Below, in pieces: positions 44,173 to 58,080 of a DNA stretch of 64,000 nucleotides (position 1 is its first letter; every line of letters begins with the position of its first letter). The notes under the pieces are model-generated. The model had not been told where the DNA came from. It saw only the letters and a list, made by a program, of their open reading frames with translations, and searched no databases. This DNA comes from Panulirus ornatus (lineage: Eukaryota; Arthropoda; Malacostraca; Decapoda; Palinuridae): the NCBI RefSeq assembly GCF_036320965.1, contig NC_092225.1, positions 56,352,424 to 56,416,423 on the forward strand, written 5' to 3'. Position numbers and translations under genes: made by a program.

Positions 44173-46497
44173 TTACGGTGATAGCTGCAAGACATCTCCG
44201 TGGTGAATTTCCCTGCACGCTCAGAGATTGGTAATCACAATGGGACACATTGCTTTTAAGATCAGTGCCTCCGAACATGATTTCCTCTTGGCTCTTAATG
44301 TAAACCAAACAAGAATGATTCAAACGTGGGAAAGAGCCTGATATACTTCCTTTGTGTACACAATAATCATCAGAATAATGTTGGCGTCTGCATATGTCAC
44401 AATCACATGGAACCACCTTGCACAACACAATGGAATACTGCCAGCCTCTGGGACTCGCTGTCTGGATTTCGTTTTTACGAAAGAACTGCGCTGAAAACTG
44501 CGCTGAAAACTGCGCGAGGAAAGAGAGGACTCGTGGAACACCATGACGGTTCTGTGTATGACTGGTGATAAAAGGCGAGGGTTTTCATCCTCGGGAATCA
44601 TATCATAGCTGGAGAGGAAAAGTTAACAGTTTGAGAGGGTCAGCTGCTGCAGCTGGGAATGACGTGGGTTCCGAAGAGGGAGGTGAGTAAGCGTGTGCAA
44701 GGCAAGTGGCCCACTAAATCGAAATCGTATCAGGTATAAAGATGCAATCATTAGGTCATCTAACTGACTCTAATCTTATCTGATGTAAGACTTAACCGAA
44801 CAGATTCAATTCGGATCAGATACTGGGAGTTGGATCTGAACCTCCACCGTTTAACACGTTAATTCCTCTGGTGTCGGGTTCACCTCCCTAGCGATGTCTG
44901 GCATTACAATGTTGCCCTGTACAGTCTACCGTAATCTCGGCTCGTGTCATTACTGTTATGGTTTATCTGACGACTCCATTATCTGACAACATAACAGCGG
45001 CTGATGTATGATCATAATGACTGAGGATGATGCCCTAGAGTACTGTCGATGGCGGATGGCTCATGAGAGCAATTTTTCTCACCCTATGCCAAGGCTACAG
45101 GATACTGCATTTAGCTCTCATCTTTAACAGAATCGAAAGTAAAGGGAAGAAAATATTACGAAACAAAAGATCGAAGTTGCCATAACAAGAGACCGTATGG
45201 AGGCGAATACCATCCCCATCATAAGTGAGACACAGGAATCCTTCGTCTACGGTGGTTGGCAAAGTCGTTCACAGCAACACACCTGTAGTGATCACCTGCT
45301 ACCATCGTCCAGCACCCGCCTGCTGCAGCTCACTTGACACAAGACCCACTGTGTGAATGATCCACGACTCATGGGTCTGTTAGTGTGTTTTCCTCGTGTC
45401 ATACGACAACCACTGAAGCATCAGGCAATTTCTTCCAACACAGGAAAAAAAAAAATTACTTAACAGAAAATGTAACTACAAGGCAAGAACTGAATGTAAC
45501 TTGAAACACAGTTCTATAATCCGACACGGATATTATGTAAGCTACAGGAAGGAGGATTTAAATCGCTTTTCTTTTAGCTGTCGAGAGAAAAATGCTTTGG
45601 CGAGGGTTTCTAAATCTGATGAAATGATTAAAATCTTTATGAAACTGGTTTTAAGGCTAAAGAGGATCAATGACAAGTTACACGAACGCTTGTGAAGCTG
45701 AAGAGCGTGGATGGAAAACCTTACGCGAACGTCCCTTGGACCTTGGGGGTCTGTGTGGTCTGTGCATCACCTCAAAATGTAAATCACTGTCATAAGATCC
45801 TTCACTGCTCGCCTCAGTGAGGGAGATACGCGTTCACTGCACTGAGGGGCTATGGGTAGGTCCACACATACCTCAGAGCATGTCTAACGTACACTCCAAA
45901 TGCAGTCAGCTTACACTTCCTCCCTCTGCTCTGACCTACTTGTACTTTAAAAAGTAAACCCAGATCAAAAACTGCAAATTTTATCTTGTATCAAAGAGAA
46001 ATATTCTCCCTCTCTCCCAAGCACACATTCTCCAGCAACTTTCTTCACAGAAATCAATCCAGTCTGGCTATTTTAACGTTTCTAACACCCTCTATCTGCT
46101 TCTCTACAAAAGGATGGAGAAATTTTTTCTTACAAACATGACATTCGTTGTATACCCACTGATGCAAGCGTCACTCGTATATTTTTTCCCAATACGCTTT
46201 GTACAAAATCGATTCTCGTATTCAAAGCGGTTTATAAAAATAGCTACCTAGCCCTCTGGACCATGTTATACTCAGTCCTAGAGATGTCTATATATACATA
46301 TTTTTCCCTCCTCTGAGATTTAACTAACAACCTCACCCAAGATTTTGACGACTGATCTTCGGGAATATCCCAGACGAGACACGTCAGTGAGGATCTTCCA
46401 TGACGTCTACGTACGATGGGGGAAGCTGACGGGCCCAGTGGGGTATTAAGACTGCAGGTGGAGATGGCCCTCCTCAACAATCGCTTCTCAGGATCCG
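44172..46497. other. unique DNA, nothing recognised
   Basis: The longest unbroken complex stretch, about 2.3 kb. A triple CTGCGCTGAAAA repeat sits near 44487-44515. No gene is supported. Confidence 0.5.
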
Positions 46498-46643
46498 CGT
46501 GATCCTCACACCTCCTCCTGGCTCACTGGACGTTCTGGTTATCCTTTTTGTAATGACTACTTGTACCGCGTGATCCTCACACCTCACCCTCCTCCTGGCT
46601 CACTGGACGTTCTGGTTATCCTTTTTGTAATGGCTACTTGTAC
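46498..46643. repeat. ~73-bp tandem duplication
   Basis: 'CGTGATCCTCACACCTC' followed by 'CTGGCTCACTGGACG' and 'TCCTTTTTGTAATG' occurs twice back to back. The copies differ by a 5-bp indel and one substitution, indicating a recent duplication. Confidence 0.8.
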
Positions 46644-47370
46644 TGCAGACACTACCTCACCATCTGTGTTCGTTACTCGCTTTCATGACATGACGTTAAT
46701 CTCACGTGCATTACAAGTCAAACATCTCCGTGTCGTTTTGAGCCATCTGGACCGAATCGAAATTCGATTCATTGATCCTTTATTTCGGGGCAGGAATGAT
46801 TGTGATTCGAGTGGAATTCCCCTTTGTTCAGGGTTCTGCTTATGGAAATCTGTGCCACCCTTCACGCTTCGCCTCTTCAACCCTATTAATTTCATCTTAG
46901 CAAACGATATGAATATTTCCGTCCCCTCGGCGAGAACCTTTTCCTGCAGGAGTGGAGCGAAGCTCTGGCATCCTTCCTTTGAAGCAGCAGTAAAGTTCTC
47001 TGATGTTTCATGTTTTTTTCCCCCTCCGACCCCTTGTTTCCTCTCGTCTACAACACTGGCCTCTCTGCTGTCGTTAACCCTTATCTCTTGTCGTCTAGGG
47101 AAAGGGGGGGACATATATATATATTTTTTTTCCTCCTCCTGCTTATCATCAGAGATGCCTGTCGCCGGAAGCGGCACAGTTTTTCCCTGGGTTGCAATCA
47201 AGTCTCCTCTTGTGAACCCTGTCATTAATCCCGTGTTACACGGTAGAGTTTGGAGCAGCGTTCCTTCTCCCGTGTTTTCCAAACCGCAGTACAATACGTG
47301 GGTGCTTAAGTGTCTGATGTTTGGAAGGAAGCAGCGGCCTCCCAAACAACAGCAGAGTAGTAGCTTTTAA
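46561..47370. other. region open on both strands (269 and 220 codons)
   Basis: The plus strand is open from 46561 to 47370 and the minus strand from 47345 to 46683. The minus-strand translation is rich in Lys, Arg and Glu and more protein-like (for example NFTAASKEGCQSFAPLLQEK). Neither is recognised. An (TA)5/T-run at 47112-47130 lies inside both frames and argues against a functional exon. Confidence 0.25.
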
Positions 47371-47640
47371 GACACAGGCGCTGCCTGACGCAGTAGTGAC
47401 TGCTGCATCATTGCTGGGGGGCAGTCCGTTCTGCTCAGGATGGATGTGTGGCGTCCGTAGACTATGAGGGGGAGTATAACCTGCAGCTGAGGTGCTCATT
47501 CTCCGCACCCATGCCAACTTCAAGACTGACAATCAGGTTTCAAGCTACCGTTTCCTGCTGTGATTTTGCAGTGAAAAAGCTACCGCCAAAGACGTCAGCA
47601 GATGTCAAGGGGAAAGTAAAAAGACATGTGGTGCAGAAGA

Positions 47641-48268
47641 TAACACAGCTGGCAAGGTGGAGCAGATTACACAGCTGGCAAGGTGGAGCAGATTACACAG
47701 CTGGCAAGGTGGATCAGATAACACAGCTGGCAAGGTGGAGCAGATAACACAGCCGGCAAGGTGGAGCAGATAACAAAGCTGGCAAGGTGGAGCAGATAAC
47801 ACAGCTGGCAAGGTGGAGCAGATAACACAGCTGGCAAGGTGGAGCAGATAACACAGCTGGCAAGGTGGAGCAGATTACACAGCTGGCAAGGTGTAGCAGA
47901 TAAAACAGCTGGCAAGGTGGAGCAGATAACACAGCTGGCAAGGTGGAGCAGATAACACAGCTGGCAAGGTGGAGCAGATAACACAGCTGGCAAGGTGGAG
48001 CAGATTACACAGCTGGCAAGGTGAGTAGATTACACAGCTGGCAAGGTGGTGTAGATTACACAGCTGGCAAGGTGAAGCAGATAACACAGCTGGCAAGGTG
48101 GTGTAGATTAAACAGCTGGCAAGGTGGAGCAGATTATACAGCTGGCAAGGTGGAGCAGATTACACAGCTGGCAAGGTGGAGCAGATAACACAGCTGGCAA
48201 GGTGGTGTAGATTACACAGCTGGCAAGGTGGAGCAGATAGCACAGCTGGAAAGGTGCAGCAGATAACA
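47641..48268. repeat. 26-bp minisatellite
   Basis: About 24 units with ACACAGCTGGCAAGGTGG and AGCAGATA; variants have GTGTAGATT or a missing G. CAGCTG (E-box-like) recurs once per unit. Confidence 0.95.
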
Positions 48269-48752
48269 CCCACTACGTGTTTCACTATGAGCTAAATTCT
48301 CATTATGGATCTTCAAAGCAAAAGCAACATTTCACTGGAATGAAAAGCAGCAGTGCTTGTACCCTAGCCAGAGATCCAGAGCAGACAGGAAGCAGGGAAA
48401 GTAACATGAGTCGAGGGATGTGGCATTAACATGTGTTAAAGAAATGGACAACAAATAAAAATAGATGAAATGTGATGGCGTTCCCATTAATGGATGGATC
48501 ATACACAGAAATTATCTTCCTTAATGACCCCTCTTCCCTGTGGTAGTAGCCAGTTCTCTTCAGTTTAATCTGTACAATGTATTTTCCAGCAGCCATTCCA
48601 TGCGATGCGTCTGTATGACCCCAATGAACTACTTCTCATGGGTCAGTTGCTATATAAGGTTGCTCAAATATCACAGTGCCTCTGGCATGACAGGAATCAA
48701 TGATGCAGCAGGTGGGAGGTCAGGTCACGGGTCGTCATGATCATTACTTGTG

Positions 48753-48814
<62 letters not shown>

Positions 48815-50388
48815 AAAAGTACATAGGTATATGTCTGTCTATGAGTCTTTTTTTTCTCTCTCTCTCATCCCCATACATACGTCCAGACACTTTATTACTG
48901 AGAAATAAACACCTAAATTCGAGAGGAAATATTTGATCTTTAACGATAAACCAATATTCTTTTGATGGATAATCCTCCTTCTACGGAAGACGTTTCATTT
49001 CACAGCGTTCATGTCTTTTAAGTTGCAATAATATAATTACTCTCGTCTTTACTAAAGCTACCGAATTCGTTGATAAAACGTATATGATCTGGCAAAAATC
49101 AGTTCTGGAACCTCTCTAGCTCTTCCTTATTATTAAACGTTAGTGTCCTAAACACTGGCACAGCTTGAGCGATACTATCATATGGATGGTGGTGGGTTAA
49201 GGACCTTAAACTGGACGACATAATGCTTGTGTGGTGCGTCTGTGCTCTCCCGTTCAGTCTTCTATATAATCCTTTTACTCAAATTAGCTTTGAAAGTGTC
49301 TCCCCGCCCAGGTCCAGGAGCTGTTCTAATTACGAATTAGTTTCGAAGACTCGACTGCTTGCAGAAGTTTCTTGCTGACGAACAACATTCAGTAAAAGCA
49401 ACGTAACTACGCCAATGTTGTCATGCAATGAGACACATCTCTTGTGGAAGGGATCTGCACGTCATCTGGGCTTCGGTGAGGAGGAGCGAGAGTGTCGACA
49501 TCAGGACAACACTCATCTTCATTACACCCTTACCTACCCCTCTCCTCTTGACTCCATTGGCCTGACCTGACCCAAGCAATGCAGGTCAAAGGCCATTCTC
49601 GCTACACCTAAACACCCATAACACCTCCCATCCCTCCAATATTCGCTATACCCTCATCTTAACTAGCCACCCGTCTCCACGCTACCTCTTCGCTACGCGC
49701 TTGACACCTCACTATGGACACAATGTGCATTTGATTCGGAGTCTCACAGGTCACGTCGAAGGGCATCCTCGCTTCTCCCTCACCTTCAGCACTCCATCAC
49801 TGTCACCACACCCTCACATTCACTTCACCTTAAACACATCTTCACTTCGCTATCAATGGCCTTTGATCTGGACCCCCAGGAGTACAATTAGTCATAACTA
49901 CGACACCCACATCTTCACTACACGCTCGATTATACCATACCCATAAAACCATCGGCTTCTGTCGGATCTATTTCTATGCCAACAACTGACCACCGCTTTA
50001 CCGATAGAGAATAACAGCAGACAAATAATCAACTAATCGCCATCATGTATGGACGGACCATCGTGGTCTACAGCCCCGTACAGAGTCATCCCTCGGCTCG
50101 CCAAGAGTGACGCTACATCTCAGGTGATGTGGTTTAGGCCAGAGCCTAAGGCGGCGCCACTCTCCCACACAACAATGCAAGTTGTAACATAAAGTTGCTG
50201 TTCGCCAACGTTTTCTCTTTTACTTTGCTGTTGTTAGTTGTAAAGTTGTGCAAGATAAGACTATCCTGTTAAGTTGTTGTTTACAGTTCTCTCGTCCGTA
50301 GTTTTAGTGAGATTATGAGCAAGTTGTTTACTGTGTCGCTTTACGTTTCTGGATGAAAAGAAACATTTTAAGACAAGTCTCTTTACTA

Positions 50389-50391
<3 letters not shown>
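48269..50391. other. unique DNA plus a GT run, nothing recognised
   Basis: Complex sequence with only short frames. Confidence 0.5.
48750..48814. repeat. (GT)n microsatellite
   Basis: 65-bp GT run. Confidence 0.95.

Positions 50392-50451
<60 letters not shown>
50392..50451. repeat. (GT)n microsatellite
   Basis: 60-bp GT run. Confidence 0.95.
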
Positions 50452-50452
<1 letters not shown>

Positions 50453-51617
50453 ATCGCATTGCGTGTTGACATCTCATGAGGTTAATGTTCATGAGAATTG
50501 AATTTACACTGTAAATTACTTAAATGCTCTATTCATGACTAATACTTGTATCTGAGTTAATTTACTGTGATATTAATGTCTGGCATATTTAATGTCAAAA
50601 CGTCTCTAAGTCTGATAACAATTCGTGTGATTTTTGCCTCCAGGTCAACATAGGATCTGATTGCATTGATATTCACGTATGACTGCCAGGATTTATGTGT
50701 CGTAAGATAACCAGTAACGTTATAAGTATACATACAAAACTTTCTGTGTCTCTGCGTTGAACATAAGACGCCATATTTCTGTCACCTCGGAGCTGGAAAC
50801 AGATATCGCGATATGTTTCCTTTAATTTTCCCTAAAATACCATGACGTCCTTGGCGGCCCTGAGGCATTCTGAGCTGGAGGCAGCGATATTAAACCCCAC
50901 AAACCTCCTGGAACGTCCCTAAACCCCAACTGTGAGATGAAGTGGCATAATGTCTCTGACGTCTGATGTAATTCCTTCATGCAAGATGATGGAACGAGAT
51001 ACCCTGAGGGAGGCGCTGCTGGGGGACATGTAAGACTCACGCACACTTATCATTAAATTTTCATGAGTTATTTGTTATCATCATTGGACTGTGAGTTACA
51101 TAGAGTTAGTTGCATGTTCCCACCGGCTCACTGTTAATCAGGATGTTTGAACACGTAAGAGCTGATCTGTTGTCTGAACACGTTGTGCCCAGAGTACTGC
51201 AGATGTACGTACATATTTTTCTAATAAATGTACAAAGGCCGCCTGATCTTCACTGAGTACACACTGAGTACCACAAACGAAGAAGACCCGACCTCCTTCC
51301 CATTAAGTGCACCTTTCATATATTGAGTCTTATACTGATATGTTATACTGTTATGCCAGCCTTTCGTAACATCAATATTGCCTTCAGTTCATTACTATAT
51401 TTTCAAATAAGATTAGATTTGCTATATGTATTTTGAATTAGGTCAATAATGTTAGTTATATTTTAGATTTTTTTTTTTTTCTGGTTATTACTCACACACA
51501 CTTTAAGTCCGAGTGTATTACATGTCCGACGAGATTCCATGCGTCATACGTAAAGGTTCATACGTAATTAGAAATTTAACCAGAATCTCTTATCGTAAAC
51601 GGAACCTGCCTTCTAAA
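50452..51617. other. unique, AT-richer DNA upstream of the Gag-like frame
   Basis: No LTR, primer-binding site or promoter was recognised. Confidence 0.5.
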
Positions 51618-52380
51618 ATGGCGACGTCACACAAAGTTGTTTTGACAGACTCTGATGACACAAGATGACCTTCAGAAACCTCCTCACACGTCGCCTCACC
51701 CACACCCACCCACCTGCCCCTCCACATCACGGGAACTCGGGACAATCGATTCCTTCACCAAAAACAAACTGTTTTTACACTATAACAAGCAAGGGAACCA
51801 CACGAGTTATCTGATGGTAAACTGTCAAATTTTGATAGGTGGATTAGAAATCCGGAGGACATTGTTGAACATGAATGGTGATTCAAGAGACAGAACGCTT
51901 ATATCGGCTGCTAAAAACCTCATTGATTTCAACAAGCCTAACAATTACGCTAGGGTTGTTTATAACTCAGATGACATTCGAAACTGTACATCTTGGGAGG
52001 AATTCAAAACGTTGTTGAAATTAGGTTGTGAGGAATCATTCTCAGATAGTTTACTACACGTCCTTTGACGTGCTCTTAACACAACATACATGGATGATAC
52101 GTCAGTCCCTGATCACTGGAGTACTTTACATGGAAGATTGAAATTAATAAGGGAGGCTTATGAATCCTCACCCTGGATATCAGTCATGATGAATCCTGAA
52201 ACCCATGTGCAAACACTCATTCTGGTGGTCGAGTTGACTCGTATCACACGCAAAATTCTAGCTTCGGTCATAGATTTCTCCGTTTTTCAATTAGTGCTGA
52301 GAAGTGTGGATAGAGTGAAAATGTATATGAGAGTAAGGGATGGAGAAGTGAAGAGGATGATAACAAGAAATGAAGAATAA
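51618..52380 (+). pseudogene. broken Gag-like or other unrecognised coding sequence
   Basis: An ATG at 51618 (MATSHKVVLTDSDD) is followed by a 1-nt shift into the frame 51655-52068 (137 codons). After one TGA at 52066-52068 the same frame continues to 52380. The composition is protein-like, with NCTSWEEFKTLL and DHWSTLHGRLKLIREAYESS. An aromatic 'W..F..LL' helix region and a preceding disordered Pro/His stretch resemble retroelement capsid (Gag) proteins, but no zinc knuckle, protease or RT follows and no LTRs were found. The last ~25 codons may be non-coding. Family uncertain. Confidence 0.35.
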
Positions 52381-52540
52381 AGTTCTAAGATGTAAGTTCT
52401 TAGGAAAATACGGGTAAGAGAAAGAATAAGGTGTGAGTGAGATACAGATAAAGTGAAGCATAGAGAGACCATGAGTGAGACAGAAGGAAATAGTGAGCGT
52501 ATGAGAGTGTTAACACAGAGGGTGTAGGTCTGTGCTACAG

Positions 52541-52774
52541 TGTTGGGACGTGAGGAGCTGGTGAGGTGAGGTACGTGGCGAGAGGTGAGGAGCTGGTGAG
52601 GTGAGGTAGGTGGCGGGAGGTGAGGAGCTGGTGAGGTGAGGTAGGTGGCGGGAGGTGAGGAGCTGGTGAGGTGAGGTAGGTGGCGCGAGGTGAGGAGATG
52701 GTGAGGTGAGGTAGGTGGCCCGAGGTGAGGAGATGGTGAGGTGAGGTAGGTGGCGCGAGGTGAGGAGCTGGTGA
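52541..52774. repeat. 35-bp minisatellite
   Basis: Six units with GAGGTGAGGAGCTGGTGA and GGTGAGGTAGGTGGC. Strong purine bias on the plus strand. Confidence 0.9.
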
Positions 52775-55702
52775 AACAGGAAGGGAGAATGAGGGCTGGG
52801 GATGGACCACCCTAAGAAACTGGGAGAGTGAGTGACGGAGACGAACCATTATGGAGGAAGGGAGGGAGAGGAGTGGAGGCGGACCATTATGGAGGAAGGG
52901 AAGGTAAGGTGTGGGCGCTGACCACCACAGAGGGAGAGTGACAGCTGGAGAGGGCCAACCAATGAAGAAGGGCGAATGAGGGTGGAAAAGGAGCACGTCT
53001 CCCCCGCCGCCACGCACTATCAGCTGCCCGGCTACGTCTCTCCTACTACCGAACACCATCATTAGTAAAGCCAGATCTCCCCAGGCCACGCCTTATCTAC
53101 CACTTAACACTAAAACTGGTGTAGCTACATCTCTGCGGGCCACTACATCTCTCCTATCATCGGTGTTGGCACATCTACTTGGGCCACGTCTCTTCCATTA
53201 TGGGCCACTACCCTTGGCCTAGCCACGTCTCCCCACGCCTCCCTACATCTCATATGCCACATTCTACCTATATTTCGTATATGATCACAGCTAGCTAATT
53301 TCCATACGTATAAGAATTAGGTAAACCCTGGCCACGTAAACTGTGTTACGCTGTGCCCAGACCCTCACAGCTTTTTACCTCAGCAACACAGTCCTAAGCG
53401 AGGCAGTCACAGCATCCTGGGGTGTCTGTCATTCCAAATCACTAGTCAGAAGCCGGACAAATAATTTACATAATGTAAAATATTGCCTCAATCCAAGGTA
53501 CCAAAAAAAGAAAAAAAAAGATCCTGTCCTGTATCATCAGAACAGTTCAGGCTTTTAATGATGGCGAGCTGTTATGAATATATTGGATTAAAGCCTTTAA
53601 TCATTCGGTAAATCTATTTATAATCATATTTTCATTTAAATAGACACACTGTAATCAAACTAACCGAAATCTTTTAGACCTTAAACCAGGCCATCAGAAC
53701 TGTTATGAGCTCCATGATATGTAGTCGACTCCCCCTCATTATTGCCATCACATACAATACGCCTTAGTTTAAAAAAAAAAGATGAAATCGGTGTTTATGA
53801 TCAAAATGTTTCCCCAGCACACACCAGTTCTTTTGGACAGGCTTTTGTGCGTGTGTACTGCGGAAATCATCACTACCAACGCATATATACATCTTTGACC
53901 TCTCGAACGCTGAATACATGCACTACAGATCGGAATGTTTCAAGCTTAGCTGTAGCTTATCTTCACCAGCAAAGCTGTAGTTCACTCCCTCTCCCCCAAC
54001 ACCACGTTGAAGCAACTCATCCCCCCCCCCCCTCCACGTCATTTTTCTACGTGTGCGAACTCGTCAATTTCCTTTTGAACTAATTCTTCGGACGATCAAC
54101 TTATTGGAAAGTTGTCCAAAGACTGAATCAGACTCTGAACGGAAGGGGAGGAGGGAGGTGCTGAGTCTGTGGCTGGGCCAGTTAGTGGGAGGGTCCTCTG
54201 AGGCCTTGTGGCATTCCTGTGAGGAGAGAGAATGTGTGTCTGTTTGTGGTCGCGACTACTGTCATGTCAGCCTCTGAAGGTGAAGGTTTCCTACGAGGTG
54301 AGCGGACCCTGGTGTGTGGAGGCCAGAGGATCGACTCAGGGCCCTCATTACAATGCGTGTGGATGGTATAATGGATACGTCTTCCTGATGTGTGGGTTAT
54401 CACTGATGGTTGAGGGGGTTTGCCTGAACACGGCCACCACCTCATCCCAACCGTCACTGGTCATCCCTCCTGGAAGCAAGCGGTGCCATCTCGTAGGCAT
54501 AGACTGTGGAGCTGCCTGTTCCGTGGCATCAAATACATACCGGCATAGCAGCTTCCCTCAAGTACAACACATCGCGTTCCAGGGAGCTGGCGCCGCCGCC
54601 GGTGCTTTCTGCTGTCAGTTGAGGGCACCTGTCATCATCAGGGAGGAGTTACAGGGCGAACTGGTCGTATGCTGCCGATCTAAAATAGATAATGCTAACT
54701 CTACGAAAAATCGTCTGGTAAAGACGCTAGGATAATGCCGGCATGAAGGTCACTATGAACTACCCCAATGGCGTATACTCTTCGTAAACCTTGGCAAATC
54801 TGGAGTCCAACGAAGCCGAGGTGATCGGCGGGTAACTGTTGCTTTTGTATTTGGTTTTTAAGGGTCTGGTGTCCCTAGAAGGTTGTTAGTAGAGATCGGG
54901 GATCAATGAGAACCTGGTAAAAGTTGAGGGGACTCCACCTAACACACCGTTCACCTTTGTCAGAAAAAAAAATGCTTCCAAGTCGAAATCATCTGGAACG
55001 ATATATTACGGTCCTTTCAGTACTCCAGACAGGATGTTGCAAGATGCCTCCTTGCCTAGGACCTTCCCCTGTGAGATCAGGCGCTGCACAGCGGCACGGG
55101 AGAGATCCTTTCCTAAACACTTCCTGAATGATGAATGATCTCGCAGGCTCAACGGCCTGCTATACACATGCGAGATCCTTGAACACAGACTGGAACCAGC
55201 TACGTAAGACCGATCCGACGATTTATATTAACTTCATCCGTTGCTGATGATAAAAAAAATAATGTTTAACCAAAGAACGAACACGTCATTTATTTACTGT
55301 ATCAGAATTAATAAATACTGCAGCTAATTTTGTTAGCATTATGTGCAGATTATGTAAATCGAATCACCAGCCGTTTTGACGATTTTGTGGAAGTGTAATC
55401 CGAAATCAGATGCCCGATTTCCAAGTAGCGTACTGGGGTATATCTGTCCTTTACTCACACTGTCAGGAAACATCTCCAAATCCAAGACGCCTCCACCACC
55501 CCTGAGCGGCCTTCCTATCCTCCCGCTGTGTTCATCATGAGTTACCCCAACACACGATCTTCCCAGCTGATCCTACGCCTCTGGTCCTCATTACACGTCA
55601 TGCATATAATGCAGGGCGCATTGCAGAACCCTACACACAAATATTAGCGCTCGTCAGGTTTTTCGTATCATCCTGCAAGATTGATGAGTTTGTATCCAAT
55701 AT
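52775..55702. other. unique DNA, nothing recognised
   Basis: A 167-codon frame at 54232-54735 is Cys/Gly/Ala-rich without a recognised domain; a C-run at 54020-54031 is the only simple feature. Confidence 0.45.
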
Positions 55703-55704
55703 GT

Positions 55705-55744
<40 letters not shown>

Positions 55745-55745
55745 C
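55703..55745. repeat. (GAT)n microsatellite
   Basis: 14 GAT units. Confidence 0.95.
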
Positions 55746-55895
55746 GCGCGCCTGACATCAACAATGCTTTTGTAAATCCCAGTTGCTCAGCTCAGCCTCA
55801 CCACGCTCATGTAAGTCCTGGGGATGTGGCGACTCCCACGTACGGTAGCCCCAGCGTCTGCTGCACTCACACAAGCATCGAGGTACTGGGTAATA

Positions 55896-55897
55896 TA

Positions 55898-55928
<31 letters not shown>

Positions 55929-55929
55929 G
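55896..55929. repeat. (CT)n microsatellite
   Basis: Short CT run with one T interruption. Confidence 0.9.
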
Positions 55930-56892
55930 TGACATCACTTCACCTCTTCTCTTTGTACACTGGTCAGCATCGCAAAGCCTCCTCACACCCCTCCGCACAC
56001 CATGACTACAACTTCACTGGTGATCCTTCAAACGAAACTCTGCTGCCAGACGTGTACATGTGGTCCACGTCCATCTGAAGGCGACGCAGGAAGGTACAAT
56101 GGACGGCGATGAAGAGATGAATTCCTCCCTCCCTCCTTGTGGTGTGGGAGAGGATTACTTGGTACTCTGGTGTCATCAGACCAATCTCAGCCTCAGAAGA
56201 CGTCATTGAGAACATAGACTCCAAGTGTCTTGCAAGACGTAAAGTCAAAATCGGAGAATAGAAGTAGAAAATGGTGAGAGAAAACTTATTCCAATCAAGT
56301 TCTAAAAGACTGAAAGTTAATCTCACCAACTACATATGGCTGGAGGGATGATAAATCCATTCCAGTTCTCCAGCCAATTTGTGCCACATAACCTCATCTC
56401 GTCGTGTCCAGGTGCCACAACTTCATTCGTTCGTGAATGTTGGCAATCCTTGTATCTTCTGAAGTCAGACGCCAATCTGAAGTTTGATATCCCTTGTGTA
56501 TTTCTCTATATGAAAACATGAAAGGCGCAGCAGCAGCCATGCCGGCAGAGGGACATAACAGAGGTCAGGATTATATTGAGGTGTGAACGTACACATCTGG
56601 CTCGGCTATAACACTCCTCCTAACAACAGATACGCCTCATTTACAGAATGACAGATTTCCACATTAGTTCCATTGGACAACTGAACCTTGAGAGAAAACT
56701 TCGTTTCATCAGAAGTTGTCGCTGTAAAGAAGAACATTTTCAGTGACGCGTTGCTGTTTGATTGGATAACCTTTACGAAGGAATTGTGTGGTAACATTGC
56801 GGGGCTGGAAATTGCTGCCACATGACACTAGATGTTTGGATTCCACGTGAGACGACTAGTGGTAGTGCAACACTTGCTTGCTGCATCCTTGT
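55930..56892. other. unique DNA with a weak minus-strand frame
   Basis: The minus-strand frame 56606-56821 (71 codons, with TTSDETKFSLKVQLSNGTN) looks mildly protein-like but is not recognised. Confidence 0.35.
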
Positions 56893-58080
56893 ACACCACT
56901 GGTCCTTACACACCACTGGTCCTTACACACCACTGGTCCTCACACACCACTGGTCCTTATACACCAGTGGTCCTCACACACCACTGGTCCTCATATACCA
57001 CTGGTCCTTACACATCACTGGTCCTCACACACCACTGGTCCTCACACACCACTGGTCCTCACACACCACTGGTCCTCATACACCACTGGTCCTCATATAC
57101 CACTGGTCCTTACACATCACTGGTCCTCACACACCACTGGTCCTCACACACCACTGGTCCTCACACACCACTGGTCCTCATACACCAATGGTCCTCACAC
57201 ACCACTGGTCCTCACACACCACTGGTCCTCACACACCACTGGTCCTCATACAAAACTGGTCCTCATACACCACTGGTCCTCACACACCACTGGTCCTCAT
57301 ACAAAACTGGTCCTCATACACCACTGGTCCTCACACACCACTGGTCCTCATACAAAACTGGTCCTCATACACCACTGGTACTCACACACCACTGGTCCTC
57401 ATACAAAACTGGTCCTCATACAAAACTGGTCCTCATACACCACTGGTCCTCACACACCACTGGTCCTCATACAAAACTGGTCCTCATACACCACTGGTCC
57501 TCACACACCACTGGTCCTCATACAAAACTGGTCCTCATACACCACTGGTCCTCACACACCACTGGTCCTCATACAAAACTGGTCCTCATACACCACTGGT
57601 CCTCACACATCACTGGTCCTCACACACCACTGGTCCTCATACAACAATGGTCCTCATACACCACTGGTCCTCACACATCACTGGTCCTCACACACCACTG
57701 GTCCTCACACACCACTGGTCCTCATACAACAATGGTCCTCACACACCACTGGTCCTCATACAACAATGGTCCTCATACACCACTGGTTCTCACACACCAC
57801 TGGTCTTCACACACCACTGGTCCTCACACACCACTGGTTCTCACACACCACTGGTCCTCACATACCAATGGTCCTCACACACCACTGGTCCTCACATACA
57901 AATGGTCCTCATACATCACTGGTCCTCATACACCACTGGTCCTCACACACCACTGGTCCTCACACACCACTGGTCCTCACACACCACTGGTCCTCATACA
58001 CCACTGGTCCTCACACACCACTGGTCCTCATACACCACTGGTCATCATTCACCAATGGTTTTCATACACCAGTGGTCGTT
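56893..58080. repeat. 17-bp satellite, block A (CCACTGGTCCTCACACA)
   Basis: About 70 tandem units of 17 bp. Variant units (CACATCACTGG, CATACAAAACTGG, ACAACAATGG) recur in patches. Because three units make 51 bp, all three plus-strand frames stay open for over 400 codons with a 17-residue period; these are not genes. Confidence 0.95.

Noticed and set aside
47605..48096. Leucine/cysteine repeat frames on the minus strand
   Set aside because: Frames through the 26-bp minisatellite.
50100..51617. LTR and primer-binding site upstream of the Gag-like frame
   Set aside because: No matching direct repeats around the frame and no tRNA-complementary site could be found by eye.
54232..54735. 167-codon frame as a gene
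   Set aside because: No recognised domain, no splice or promoter signals; length is compatible with chance in GC-richer DNA.
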